Shown in pieces: positions 38,733-47,585 of a DNA stretch of 64,000 nucleotides. Both the position numbers and the translations under genes were made by a program. Each line of letters begins with the position of its first letter. Within the stretch, counting starts at the first letter, position 1. The stretch is from assembly GCA_030427205.1 (NCBI GenBank), contig JAUHXC010000005.1, positions 124,001-188,000 on the forward strand, given 5' to 3'. Source of the stretch: a bacterium. GTDB lineage: Bacteria > Myxococcota_A > Bradymonadia > UBA7976 > UBA1532. The notes below the pieces were generated by a model. That model was not told where the DNA came from, ran no database searches, and worked only from the letters and a program-made list of their open reading frames with translations.

Positions 38733-39911
38733 ATGAGGCGAACGCGTTCCACCGGCGAAATCCAACGACTGGCCTGGGGGCTGGTCTGTTCGCTCGTGGT
38801 GCACGCGGCGGTGCTCGCGGCGCTCGAGGGCCGACTGCTCGCGCCCGTCGAGCCGGGCGAGAATCAGCCGTTGCCGGCCAGCACCGCCTTGAGCGAAGCC
38901 GAGCTCGACGAGCTCGTCGCGGCCATCGAGAACCCGCCGGAGCCGGTTCGACGGCAGCCCCTGCCGCCGCCTCCCAAGCCGCCTGCGCCGCGTCCCGAGG
39001 GCCAGGTGGTCGAGATTCCGCCGCCGGCCCGGGAGGAGACGCCGGACGACGCGCGCTTCCTCTCGGAGTACGACAGCAAGGTCGACAAGGAGCAGGTGGC
39101 GTCGCGCAACGCGCCGCCGACGCCGGCCATGCGCAAGTCGGATCGTCGGCTGATCTCGGCCGGCGACGATATGAGCGGCGCGGTGGACGGCGAGCGCAAT
39201 CGTCCGGCCGAGCAGCAGCCCGACCGCCGCGTCGCCGAGGTCGAGAAGGAGGGCGAAGCCCAGCAGGAGGCGCCCCGCGCCAAGGCCGAGAGCCGCGCGA
39301 AGCCCGATACCCAGCGCCGCACCGAGGAGGCGCCCGCCATGACCGAAGGCGCCGGACCCTTCCGCAAGGCCGAGCGGGAAGGCAGCCAGGAGGCCACCGC
39401 GCCGCCGAGCGGGGGTCAGGCCGGTGGCGCGCCCGCGCCCCCGAGCTACAAGGCGTTGCTGCCGACCCTGGGCCCGGAGGAGCTGGCGGCGATGCAGGGT
39501 TCGATCGACCACGTCGAGGATGTCGACAAGGGCGAGGCGACCTTCCTCAATACCCGCGAGTACAAGTACGCGTGGTTCTTCAATCGGGTGAAGCGCAGCG
39601 TTCAGCAACAGTGGAACGCCGTCGACGTGCACCGGCGCTACGACCCGTACGGGCGGGTCTACGGCGTGCGTGACCGGTTGACGGTGGTCGAGGTGACGCT
39701 GACCGCCGACGGCCAGCTCGACGACATCTACATCAAGAAAGACAGCGGCGTGGCCTTCCTCGACGAGGCGGCGCTGAAGGCCTTTCGCGAAGCCGCGCCT
39801 TTCCCCAACCCGCCCGACGGGCTGCGGGACGATGACGGCCGCATCCGCTTCAGCTTCGGCTTCTATCTCGAGATCAACGGCCGCGGCTTCCGCATGTTCC
39901 GTTATAGATAG
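38733..39911 (+). CDS. TonB-family energy transducer
   Basis: A protein of 392 residues. One N-terminal transmembrane helix (about 12-31, with [11 protein letters not shown] as in TonB). A long Pro/Glu/Arg/Ala-rich periplasmic spacer follows (about 45-250). The C-terminal domain (about 280-392) carries [32 protein letters not shown] and [18 protein letters not shown]. This is the TonB/TolA-like C-terminal fold that engages outer-membrane receptors. exbB and exbD are not adjacent. Its 3' end lies in a 16-bp tandem repeat. Confidence 0.85.
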   Translation: MRRTRSTGEIQRLAWGLVCSLVVHAAVLAALEGRLLAPVEPGENQPLPASTALSEAELDELVAAIENPPEPVRRQPLPPPPKPPAPRPEGQVVEIPPPAREETPDDARFLSEYDSKVDKEQVASRNAPPTPAMRKSDRRLISAGDDMSGAVDGERNRPAEQQPDRRVAEVEKEGEAQQEAPRAKAESRAKPDTQRRTEEAPAMTEGAGPFRKAEREGSQEATAPPSGGQAGGAPAPPSYKALLPTLGPEELAAMQGSIDHVEDVDKGEATFLNTREYKYAWFFNRVKRSVQQQWNAVDVHRRYDPYGRVYGVRDRLTVVEVTLTADGQLDDIYIKKDSGVAFLDEAALKAFREAAPFPNPPDGLRDDDGRIRFSFGFYLEINGRGFRMFRYR

Positions 39912-39947
39912 CTGCCGTTATCGATAGCTGCCGTTATCGGCAACTGC
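39900..39947. repeat. 16-bp tandem repeat spanning the stop codon of the TonB-like gene
   Basis: Three near copies of CGTTATCGATAGCTGC (39900-39915, 39916-39931, 39932-39947). The first contains the real last codons and stop (TAG, 39909-39911); the second repeats them as an in-frame-looking TAG. Confidence 0.85.
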
Positions 39948-39970
39948 CGCTGACCGGCGTGCGCCGGACG

Positions 39971-40360
39971 TCAGCCCTCTTCTTCCACGAGAGCCGCGTA
40001 GGCCTCGGCGTCCATGAGGTCGTCGAGCTGGCTCGGATCGCTGGGCGCAACGCGGATGAGCCAGCCCTCGTCGTACGGCGACTCGCTCACCAGCTCGGGG
40101 CTGTCTTCGAGCTTCTCGTTGATGTCGACCACCTTGCCGTCCAGCGGCGAGTACAGCTCGCTGACCGCCTTGACCGATTCGACGGTGCCGAACTCGCCTT
40201 CCTGGTCGAGATCCGCCCCGCGCTCGGGCAGCTCGACGTAGACGATGTCGCCGAGCTGCTCACATGCGTGGGCGGTGATGCCCACGACGACGCTGCCGTC
40301 GTCGTCGATGCGGGCCCATTCGTGCTCCTTGGTATAGCGCAGGTCCTTGGGGGTGCTCAT
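39971..40360 (-). CDS. gcvH: Glycine cleavage system H protein
   Basis: A protein of 129 residues, ATG 40360. It carries the lipoyl arm that shuttles the aminomethyl group among the P, T and L proteins. The lipoylation lysine is K64 in ESVKAVSEL. The fold is complete (YTKEHEWARID, GITAHACEQLGDIVYVELPERG, DSPELVSESPYDEGWLIRV). It is the last gene of folD-gcvT-gcvH; gcvP and lpd are not in the window. Confidence 0.98.
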   Translation of the reverse strand: MSTPKDLRYTKEHEWARIDDDGSVVVGITAHACEQLGDIVYVELPERGADLDQEGEFGTVESVKAVSELYSPLDGKVVDINEKLEDSPELVSESPYDEGWLIRVAPSDPSQLDDLMDAEAYAALVEEEG

Positions 40361-40392
40361 CGATTGGTCCTCCCGTGGGGGGTGTCTCTGAC

Positions 40393-41490
40393 TCAGCCGC
40401 CGGTCTTGACGAAGGGCGGCTTGACCACGGTCGCCTCGACGACCTTCTTGCGAATACGGATGCGCAGCGTCGTGCCGATCTTGTGCATGCCCGTCGGTAC
40501 GTACGCCATGCCGATGTTGGTGCCGAGGGTCGGCGAGCGGGTGCCCGAGGTGACTCGACCCACCGCCTCGTCTGCCTCGTCGACGATCTCGTAGCCGTGG
40601 CGGGCCGGCGCGCCACGGCCGTCCATGCGGAAGGCCACCAGTCGCCGGGGGATGCCCGCGGCCTTCTGAGCGAGCAGCGCGTCGCGGCCGATGAAGCCAG
40701 CGGGCTTCTTCAGCTTGCAGATCCAGCTGAGCCCGGCTTCGAGCGGGGTCGTCGTCTCGTCGATGTCGTTGCCGTAGAGGGCGTACTTCATCTCCAGGCG
40801 CAGCGTATCGCGGGCGCCGAGGCCGATGGGCGCCAGCATGCCCTCGCCCGCCTCGAAGAGGGCGTCCCACAGGGCCGGCCCGTCGTCGGCGGCGACGTAC
40901 AGCTCGAAGCCGTCCTCGCCGGTGTAGCCGGTGCGGGCGATGATGCACGAGATGCCGCCCACCGCGCCCTCGGTGAACCAGTAGCGCCGCAGCCCGACGA
41001 GCTCCTGATCGCAGATGGGCTGCAACAACGCCTCGGCGTGCGGCCCTTGAACCGCGAGCTGGGCGTAGCCGTCGCTGCGGTCGGTCGCCGTCGCGTCGCC
41101 TTCGAGGTGTTCGGCGATCCAGGCGAAGTCCTTGGCGACGTTCGAGGCGTTGCACACCACCAGCAGCCGGGTCGGCGAGAAGCGGTAGACGACCAGATCG
41201 TCGATGATGCCGCCGGTGGGCAGACACATCGCCGTGTAGACCGCCTGGCCGTCGGCGATGCCGTCGAGGTCGTTGGTCACGAGGCGGTTGAGCGCCGCGA
41301 GCGCGTCCGGCCCCTCGACGAAGACCTCGCCCATGTGGCTGACGTCGAAGACCCCCACCTTGGAGCGCACGTGCAGGTGCTCTTCGATGATGCCGGTGTA
41401 CTGGACCGGCATCTGGTAGCCGGCGAACTCGACCATGCGTCCGCCGGCGGCGACGTGGCGATCGTACAAGGGGGTCTCGCGGGTGCTCAT
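40393..41490 (-). CDS. gcvT: Glycine cleavage system T protein (aminomethyltransferase)
   Basis: A protein of 365 residues. It transfers the methylene group from aminomethyl-lipoyl GcvH to tetrahydrofolate. Landmarks are PLYDRHVAAGGRMVEFAGYQMPVQY, VGVFDVSHMGEV (with the catalytic-site Asp and folate contacts), YTGEDGFELYV, LGARDTLRLEMKYALYGNDID and GRVTSGTRSPTLG. The ATG overlaps the folD stop by one base (TGATG). The order folD, gcvT, gcvH links methylene-THF production with its use. Confidence 0.98.
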   Translation of the reverse strand: MSTRETPLYDRHVAAGGRMVEFAGYQMPVQYTGIIEEHLHVRSKVGVFDVSHMGEVFVEGPDALAALNRLVTNDLDGIADGQAVYTAMCLPTGGIIDDLVVYRFSPTRLLVVCNASNVAKDFAWIAEHLEGDATATDRSDGYAQLAVQGPHAEALLQPICDQELVGLRRYWFTEGAVGGISCIIARTGYTGEDGFELYVAADDGPALWDALFEAGEGMLAPIGLGARDTLRLEMKYALYGNDIDETTTPLEAGLSWICKLKKPAGFIGRDALLAQKAAGIPRRLVAFRMDGRGAPARHGYEIVDEADEAVGRVTSGTRSPTLGTNIGMAYVPTGMHKIGTTLRIRIRKKVVEATVVKPPFVKTGG

Positions 41491-42356
41491 CAGGCGCCTC
41501 CCAGCCTTCGCGCGGCGGCGAGGCTGACGTTGTGCAGCAGGTAGGCGATGGTCATCGGGCCGACCCCGCCGGGGACCGGGCTGAGGTGGCCGGCGACTTG
41601 GGAGACCTCGTCGAAGTGCACGTCGCCGACGAGCTTGCCGTCGTCGCCGCGGTTGATGCCGACGTCGATCACCGCCGCCCCCGGCTTGACCCAGTCGCCG
41701 CGCACCAGCCGCGGGCGCCCTACAGCCGCGATGACCACGTCGGCCTCGCGCACGCGGGCGGCGAGGTCGACGGTGCGCGAATGGCAGACGGTCACGGTGG
41801 CGTTGGCGGCGAGCAGAAGCAGGGCCATGGGCTTGCCGACGATGGTGCTGCGGCCGATGACCACCGCGCGGCGGCCTTCGAGCGGCACGCCGTGGGCCCG
41901 CAGCATGCGCATGCAGCCCGACGGCGTGCAGGCCACGAAGCCCGCCTCGCCGGCGACGAGCTGCCCGAGGCTCGCGGGGTGCAGCCCGTCGACGTCCTTG
42001 GCCGGATCGATCGCTCGCAGGATCGTGCTGGCCTCGGCGGCGCTGATGCCGGCGGGCAAGGGCAACTGCACCAGGATGCCGTGCACGGTGTCGTCGGCGT
42101 TGAGCCGCTCGACGACCCCGAGCAGGTCGCCGGCCGAGACCTCAGCGGGCAGGCGGATCGTGCGGGCGTCGATGCCGACGCGGGCCGCCATCTTCGCCTT
42201 GTTGCGCACGTAGACCTGGCTGGCGGGATCGTCGCCGGCGAGCACCACGGCCAACCCGGGGACGACCCCGTCGGCCGCGAGCGCGACGACCCGCTGCTCG
42301 ACCTCCCGGCGTACCGTCCGGGCGAGGGCCCGTCCGTCGATGATCTGCGCGGTCAT
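41490..42356 (-). CDS. folD: Bifunctional methylene-THF dehydrogenase/cyclohydrolase
   Basis: A protein of 288 residues, ATG with GGAGGTGAGGCC upstream. It oxidises methylene-THF to methenyl-THF and hydrolyses it to formyl-THF. Motifs are YVRNKAKMAARVGID (with the catalytic Lys), GILVQLPLPAGI, PSGCMRMLRAHGV, VVIGRSTIVGKPMA and PVPGGVGPMTIAYLL. First gene of the glycine cleavage operon. Confidence 0.98.
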   Translation of the reverse strand: MTAQIIDGRALARTVRREVEQRVVALAADGVVPGLAVVLAGDDPASQVYVRNKAKMAARVGIDARTIRLPAEVSAGDLLGVVERLNADDTVHGILVQLPLPAGISAAEASTILRAIDPAKDVDGLHPASLGQLVAGEAGFVACTPSGCMRMLRAHGVPLEGRRAVVIGRSTIVGKPMALLLLAANATVTVCHSRTVDLAARVREADVVIAAVGRPRLVRGDWVKPGAAVIDVGINRGDDGKLVGDVHFDEVSQVAGHLSPVPGGVGPMTIAYLLHNVSLAAARRLGGA

Positions 42357-42392
42357 GGCCTCACCTCCGGTCGTCGGGTCGCGCTGCGCGCG

Positions 42393-42971
42393 TCAGACGG
42401 AGGCGATATATGACTGGAGGGCGCCCGGGTCAACCCGGGTGAAGCGACAACCGAATGACAGCGTATCGTCATCGGAGCGACGCAGGTGCACGAGCTGGCA
42501 GACCCCGTCGAGGGTTCGGCCCACGGCGCCGACGTCGATGCGCAGGATGAACTCCGTCGGCACCATCTTGCCGTCGCCGGGATAGCCGGTGACGAAGGCC
42601 CCGCCCATGCTCAGGTTGCTGACGGTCACATCGAACGTGGTGCCGTCGTCGGTCTCGAGCACCGCGGGCAGGTCGGTCTCCTTGCGCGGGAAGCTGCGCA
42701 GGTCGACCTCGCGCCGGCTGACCGGCGGGCGGCTGGTGGCCCGGCGGGAGCGCTTGCGGCTGTTGATCTCCTCGTCGAAGACCCGCAGCAGGTCGGTCGA
42801 GATCTCGTGCTCGCGCATGAACTCGATGACGCTCTCGCGGTAGATCCGCCGCTCGTTCGAGCGGGGCAGCCGAAAGCCCTTGAGCTTGCCTTCGTCGAAC
42901 CACTTGATGACGGTGTTGATGTTGACGCTGAAAATTCGCGCGACCTGTCCGGTCGTGAACACACGCGTCAT
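42393..42971 (-). CDS. HTH (BldC/MerR-like) plus PilZ regulator
   Basis: A protein of 192 residues; ATG 42971. Residues 1-55 are a winged helix-turn-helix of the excisionase/MerR type (FTTGQVARIFSVNINTVIKWFDEGKLKGFRLP...RRIYRESVIEFM). Residues about 88-190 are a PilZ domain with R-S-F-P-R (the RxxxR c-di-GMP motif) and NLSMGG (the [ND]xSxxG motif). This predicts a DNA-binding protein controlled by cyclic di-GMP. The two domains are joined by a basic Arg/Ser linker. It sits 36 nt upstream of folD on the same strand, so it could be cotranscribed with the glycine operon. Confidence 0.82.
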   Translation of the reverse strand: MTRVFTTGQVARIFSVNINTVIKWFDEGKLKGFRLPRSNERRIYRESVIEFMREHEISTDLLRVFDEEINSRKRSRRATSRPPVSRREVDLRSFPRKETDLPAVLETDDGTTFDVTVSNLSMGGAFVTGYPGDGKMVPTEFILRIDVGAVGRTLDGVCQLVHLRRSDDDTLSFGCRFTRVDPGALQSYIASV

Positions 42972-43103
42972 CGGATCGGACCTCCCCACGGTTCGTCGTG
43001 TACGGCGTGACACCGAACCGTATCGGACTCGTCGCGCAGGCACAAGGCGCCCTGACATTCAGGCGACAGGGTCTGTGCCATGTTCTGGAAGCGGTGTACC
43101 GAC

Positions 43104-44408
43104 TCAGTCTGCCGCCGCGCCGGCCCGCCCGAAGACAGCAGCGAAGGCCGGATCGGCGGCGTCGTAGTCGGGCTCGAGCTGCATGTAGGCCGCCCGCTTG
43201 CTGAAGAACTCGGGATTGACCGGGCGCTTCTCACGCCGACGGATCGCCGCGAGCTGCTCGTTGAGCCGCAGGAAGAAGTCGAGGGTGTAGATCGGCTCTT
43301 CGCCACGGTGTTTGCCGGTCATCTTCCAGAAGAGCGAATAGACCGTCTGGATGCCCTTGGGCACGAGCACCTCGCCCGACTCGATGGCGGCGTCGAGCGC
43401 CTGCTGCGGGTCGTCGAAGGCCCCCTCCCCCTCCAGCTCGGCGCCGCCCACGAAGGCGCTCATCACGTTGTTCGGGCCGAAGACGTCGACAGCCTCTTCG
43501 AGGGCCTCGAGCCAGCGCTCGCGGCCGACGATGCTCGCTTTGCCCGGGCAGATGCGGGCGAACTGCTGCGGATCCCAGACTTCGAGGTTGAAGCAGGCCC
43601 CGCGCACCCCCAGGTCTTTCATGCGGCGCATGTGCTCGCGCGGGATGGCGCCCGAGCCGCAGGCCACGTAGTAGCGGTCGGTCAGACCCGCCTCGGCGAG
43701 CTGCTCGGCGATGCGCACGAAGCGCTCGCCCTCGGCGGCCATGTCGAGCATCGAGCCGCCGACCATGTACAGCGTACGGGCGTCGGTGCTCGGCAGGTCG
43801 CAAGCCTCGATCACCCGCCCGATGGTCGGGCGCGGCACGTCGATGACGTAGAGCTCCTGCCCGAGCGGATCCATGCGCTGCTTGTCGGGCAGGCCGTACA
43901 GGCAGAACGTGCACGACAGGTTGCGGGTCTTGCCTTCGCCGGGCACGACGAAGTACTCGCAGCCGGGGGCCACGTTCATCACGAGCATGTCGCCGTGCTG
44001 GCTCAGGCCGGTCGCCCGCATCGGCGTGCCGTCGGCGGTGAGGGTGCTGGTCCACGGCTGCTTCTCTTCGAAGCGGGTGGCGCAGATCCGCCGGTCGCCT
44101 TCGTAGATGGCGTAGCCCAGCGGGTGCGCGTCGGTCCGCACGACGAAGGGGCTGTCGTCCTTGATGCGCAGGCGGACCTGGGTATCGTCCTCCATGCGCA
44201 GCAGGTACGGCAGATGAATCCGCCGGCTGCCCCGAAACGGCGGCAGGTCGGCGGGCAGCTGGTACGGCATGTAGTTGGGAAACGCCGTATCGGTCGCGTC
44301 GAGCAGACACGGGTCGAAGCGTACGCCGGCGAAGAGTATGGCGGCCTTGAGCCGCACCACCGCCGGCGTCTGGGGATAGGACTCGGCCAGCCGGTCGAGC
44401 ATCGACAT
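43104..44408 (-). CDS. Radical SAM-like protein with C-x15-C-x2-C cluster motif
   Basis: A protein of 434 residues, ATG with GAGGTGAAC upstream. A beta-rich N-terminal domain (1-140) precedes the likely cluster motif: Cys150, then 15 residues (EYFVVPGEGKTRNLS), Cys166 and Cys169 in CTFCLYG. Canonical radical SAM enzymes have C-x3-C-x2-C. Downstream features fit the barrel: TLYMVGGSMLD (GGE-like), YYVACGSGAIP, GVRGACFNLEVWD, VMSAFVGGAELEG and the C-terminal IYTLDFFLRLNEQ. I do not recognise the subfamily or the substrate. It is followed by the HTH-PilZ gene after 132 nt. Confidence 0.72.
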   Translation of the reverse strand: MSMLDRLAESYPQTPAVVRLKAAILFAGVRFDPCLLDATDTAFPNYMPYQLPADLPPFRGSRRIHLPYLLRMEDDTQVRLRIKDDSPFVVRTDAHPLGYAIYEGDRRICATRFEEKQPWTSTLTADGTPMRATGLSQHGDMLVMNVAPGCEYFVVPGEGKTRNLSCTFCLYGLPDKQRMDPLGQELYVIDVPRPTIGRVIEACDLPSTDARTLYMVGGSMLDMAAEGERFVRIAEQLAEAGLTDRYYVACGSGAIPREHMRRMKDLGVRGACFNLEVWDPQQFARICPGKASIVGRERWLEALEEAVDVFGPNNVMSAFVGGAELEGEGAFDDPQQALDAAIESGEVLVPKGIQTVYSLFWKMTGKHRGEEPIYTLDFFLRLNEQLAAIRRREKRPVNPEFFSKRAAYMQLEPDYDAADPAFAAVFGRAGAAAD

Positions 44409-44535
44409 CGGTTCACCTCGGAGTGGGACGGCTGCAGGGTAGATGATCCACGCCGTCCGGGGCCACCGATGCCACAGCGGATGACCGCGGACGCCGTCGC
44501 TCGACGCCCGGGTACCCGTCCTATGCCGGCGGCGG

Positions 44536-44853
44536 TCAGTCCCGCTCGGCCGGCGGGACGGTGCGCGCCGCGACGACGATGGGCGCCTTCTGCGCGCGGG
44601 CCATGCGGGCCACCGCGGCCTCGTCGAAGCCGAGGGTCTCGGCGGTCTCGAGCACGACCCGGTAGGCGGTCGCGCGGGCCTTGAGGCGGGTCCTCAGCGA
44701 CGGCGTGGGCAGCGAGGCGGCCGTGGCGACCAGCTGGCCGTCGGCCCCGTCGGCCCCGTCGGGCGGCGGTCCGGCGAGCGCAGGCGACGAGAATCCGACG
44801 ACCGACAGGGCGGCCGCGAGCACGAACCGGAGCGGGAGCGACGAGCGAGCCAT
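44536..44853 (-). CDS. Small secreted protein of unknown function
   Basis: A protein of 105 residues; ATG 44853 with GGAGGTCCCC upstream. Signal peptide MARSSLPLRFVLAAALSVVG..., cleaved near ALA. The mature part is a Gly/Asp-rich turn followed by one long amphipathic helix (TRLKARATAYRVVLETAETLGFDEAAVARMARAQ). No family recognised. Confidence 0.6.
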   Translation of the reverse strand: MARSSLPLRFVLAAALSVVGFSSPALAGPPPDGADGADGQLVATAASLPTPSLRTRLKARATAYRVVLETAETLGFDEAAVARMARAQKAPIVVAARTVPPAERD

Positions 44854-44991
44854 GGGGACCTCCGCGGCCATCTTTGAACACATGTAGGATAGTGTAGTCA
44901 GATGGGCGATGCAACGGGTTTGTAGGCCGTTTTCGCGGCACGGGCGGATGCTCGATCCGAGGTGAAGCCGGAGGGCGCGGCCGGTGGCCGA

Positions 44992-47565
44992 TCAGCGGAC
45001 GGCGGCGCTCTCGTCGACGAACGTCGAGAGGATGCGCGCGGTCGGTTCCGGACGGCGCCCGGTGAAGACGAGCGCGGTGCCCGCCCCAGCCGCGAGGCGG
45101 GCCGGACGCAGCCCACCGGTGGGCGGGCGCGAGACCCACAGGCGTTCACCGCGGTCGAAGTAGAGCCGGTGGCTGCCGGTCGCCGCGGTGCCCCGCTCGC
45201 CGAGCAGGATGCCGTCGACGGCGCCGGCGAGCTGCAGGGCGCGCGCGGCCACGGCCCGGTCGCCGTCGATCGCCGCGGCGTGCACCCAACGCCCGTCAGC
45301 CCGCCGGCCGAGCGCCGAGACCGGGCTCGTCCCTCGGCCGAGCGCGCCCTCGGCGATGTGCCCGCCGACCAGCAGCGCCGGGCCCTGGATCAGGTCGGTC
45401 CACCGCCCGTCCGCGGGCAGCTCTTCGCCATAGCGGCCGAACCGCAGCTGGCCGGACGCGTCGGCGGCGAGCGTCATCAACCCCGGCTGAGCGGCGCGCC
45501 AGGCACGCCCGCCGACGGTGAAGCCATAGGGCGAGATCTCGGCCCGCAAACCGACGTCGATCCACACCAGCGGAGGCCCGGGCAGCTGCAATCCGGTGGG
45601 CGGAACGCCGATGGCGGGGCGGATCTCGGCGAGGCCCGGGACCACATGCGGTGCGAGTCGATCGGTCTCGAGCAGCAGCAACGGCACCTGCCGCCGACTG
45701 CCAACGCGCGCGCCGGCGAGCCAGGTGCTCGACACGGCGGTCGCGCCGTCGGCCCGGTGAATCGGGCGCCATTGCCCCTCGGTGGGCGCGGCGTCGGGCA
45801 GCACGATGTCGGGGGGGCGGCGTTCGGCCCGGACCAGATAGAAGAAGTCGCGGGCATCGGTGCCCAGCCAGCGGCGGCGGCGATAGTCCATCTCCGGGGT
45901 CCCCGCAGCAGCCTCGATGGTATCGGTCGCCGGCCGATAGGACTCCAGGCCGGTATGGCCCGGGTTCATGTCGAGATGCAGCGCGAAGTCGACGCCCGCG
46001 CGCCGCATGGCTTCGCCGAGCCGCTCTGCGCTGATGGCCCGCGACCACCCGTAGACCAGCACGCCGTCTTCGGTGACGCCCAACGCCGAGCGCGGGGTGC
46101 GCGCGTCGTCCAGATCGGCGACCAGCTTGCCCCAATGGCGGACCTGGCGCGGATTGACCACGCCGCTCTCGATGAGCGGCGCGAGGTTCTGGCGCAGACC
46201 GGTCCACGGCGCGGCGAGGCTCTCGGCATCCCACAGGCCGAAGCCGGCGTGCCCGTCGGGGTCGGTCACGACCGTGGCGAGGCCGCGCTCGGGGCGCACG
46301 AGCATCCGCCCGTCTTCGATGGTGCCGAAGCGACCGTGCTCGGCTTTGAAGCCGCCGTTGAACGCCGCCACCAGCCGCGGACGGTGGGCCGCATCGACGC
46401 GGCCCGACCCGCGCACACCGGTCGTCGAGCGCGGATGGCGGGTGCCCGCGACGAAGTGCAGGCCGAGGCGACGCATGTCGAAGGCGAAGAGATGGGTGCG
46501 CTCGTAGGGTCGATCGGGATCGACCCGGACGAACGTCTGGACCCCGGACGGATCGGCCGCGTCCGCCTGGGTCTCGACAGCGGTCCAGCGGCCTTCGCCG
46601 GGCAACCCGGCCTCGCCGATCTCGAGGTCGGCCGGGGGCCAACGGCGCGCGCGATCCGGCGCGTCGATCAGCGGGGTCACCGGCAGGCGGTCGGCGGCGG
46701 TGGGAAAGAGGCGATGCCGCTGGCGCCGCAGCCAGTCAGTGACCCCGAACAACGCGTCTTCGACGGCGATCACCCGCTGCGCCCCGACCACCTGGGAGCG
46801 ACGCAGGGCATCGGCCGCCAGACCGAGCGGCTCCTGCTCGGGTGCGGCGCCGAGGAGCAGCTCGGCCACCCCGGCAGGTGCGACCACGCCGCCCTCGGGA
46901 TCGACAGCGATCTCGTGCTCGTCGGTCGTCAGCGCGAAGCCGTCGTCGGTCAAACGCCCGATGATCAACCCCGTGGGTCGCGCGAGCACGAGATCGACGC
47001 GCTGCGGACCATCCCACGTCCCGAACGTCTGCCGCGCCGAGAGCGAAGCGACGACCCGGGTGCTCAGCGGGACGTCGTCGGGCAACCAGCTCCGGCCGAA
47101 ATCCAGCAGCGTGATCGTGGGGATGCGCTCGCCGACCCGGACCGCGAAGAGCACCCGGTCACCGCGCACATCGAGCAGGAGCTCGTGACCGTCGGCGGTG
47201 CGGCTGAGGTTGCGCGGCTCGGAGACGACGACCGGTATTCCGGTCGGCGACAAGCGCCCGCGCAGCGTGTAGAGGTCGGACGCCTCGGCGCCGGCGGTGA
47301 ACCAGGCCACGAAAGGGCGCCCCGCCCCGACCGGCGCGTCGCCGGCGTCGACCACCCGGATGTCGAGCGGGTCGACGCTCAGCCCGCGCGCCGCGAGGTG
47401 GGCCAGGATGTTGTCCCGTACGGCGGGCCCGTCGGTGATGGCGTTGGTGGCGGGGTCATAGCCCTCGGCAGGCGTCTCGCCCCCCCGGTACAGCGAGACG
47501 GCGATCGCCAGCAGTACCGCCCCGGTCAGCAGCGCTGCCCGGCGGCCGAGCAGGGCCCGCCACAT
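44992..47565 (-). CDS. Membrane-anchored phosphodiester glycosidase (NAGPA/DUF2233-like) with large N-terminal region
   Basis: A protein of 857 residues. An uncleaved N-terminal helix (about 8-26) anchors it. Residues about 50-300 are a beta-rich domain of unknown type. Residues about 340-590 match the NAGPA fold: THLFAFDMRRLGLHFVAG, RLVAAFNGGFKAEHGRFG, LGVTEDGVLVYGWSR and DFALHLDMNPGHTGLE. NAGPA-fold enzymes remove N-acetylglucosamine from phosphodiester-linked glycans such as wall teichoic acid or mannose-6-phosphate. The C-terminal 250 residues repeat a second related beta segment (WIDVGLRAEISPYGF...GLMTLAADASGQLRFGRYG...LIQGPALLVGG) that may be a diverged second copy. Substrate unknown. 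Confidence 0.75.
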   Translation of the reverse strand: MWRALLGRRAALLTGAVLLAIAVSLYRGGETPAEGYDPATNAITDGPAVRDNILAHLAARGLSVDPLDIRVVDAGDAPVGAGRPFVAWFTAGAEASDLYTLRGRLSPTGIPVVVSEPRNLSRTADGHELLLDVRGDRVLFAVRVGERIPTITLLDFGRSWLPDDVPLSTRVVASLSARQTFGTWDGPQRVDLVLARPTGLIIGRLTDDGFALTTDEHEIAVDPEGGVVAPAGVAELLLGAAPEQEPLGLAADALRRSQVVGAQRVIAVEDALFGVTDWLRRQRHRLFPTAADRLPVTPLIDAPDRARRWPPADLEIGEAGLPGEGRWTAVETQADAADPSGVQTFVRVDPDRPYERTHLFAFDMRRLGLHFVAGTRHPRSTTGVRGSGRVDAAHRPRLVAAFNGGFKAEHGRFGTIEDGRMLVRPERGLATVVTDPDGHAGFGLWDAESLAAPWTGLRQNLAPLIESGVVNPRQVRHWGKLVADLDDARTPRSALGVTEDGVLVYGWSRAISAERLGEAMRRAGVDFALHLDMNPGHTGLESYRPATDTIEAAAGTPEMDYRRRRWLGTDARDFFYLVRAERRPPDIVLPDAAPTEGQWRPIHRADGATAVSSTWLAGARVGSRRQVPLLLLETDRLAPHVVPGLAEIRPAIGVPPTGLQLPGPPLVWIDVGLRAEISPYGFTVGGRAWRAAQPGLMTLAADASGQLRFGRYGEELPADGRWTDLIQGPALLVGGHIAEGALGRGTSPVSALGRRADGRWVHAAAIDGDRAVAARALQLAGAVDGILLGERGTAATGSHRLYFDRGERLWVSRPPTGGLRPARLAAGAGTALVFTGRRPEPTARILSTFVDESAAVR

Positions 47566-47585
47566 CGCTCAGGCGCCCCCGGCGA

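Noticed and set aside
42357..42392. Glycine riboswitch before folD-gcvT-gcvH
   Set aside because: The gap is only 36 nt and cannot hold the aptamer.
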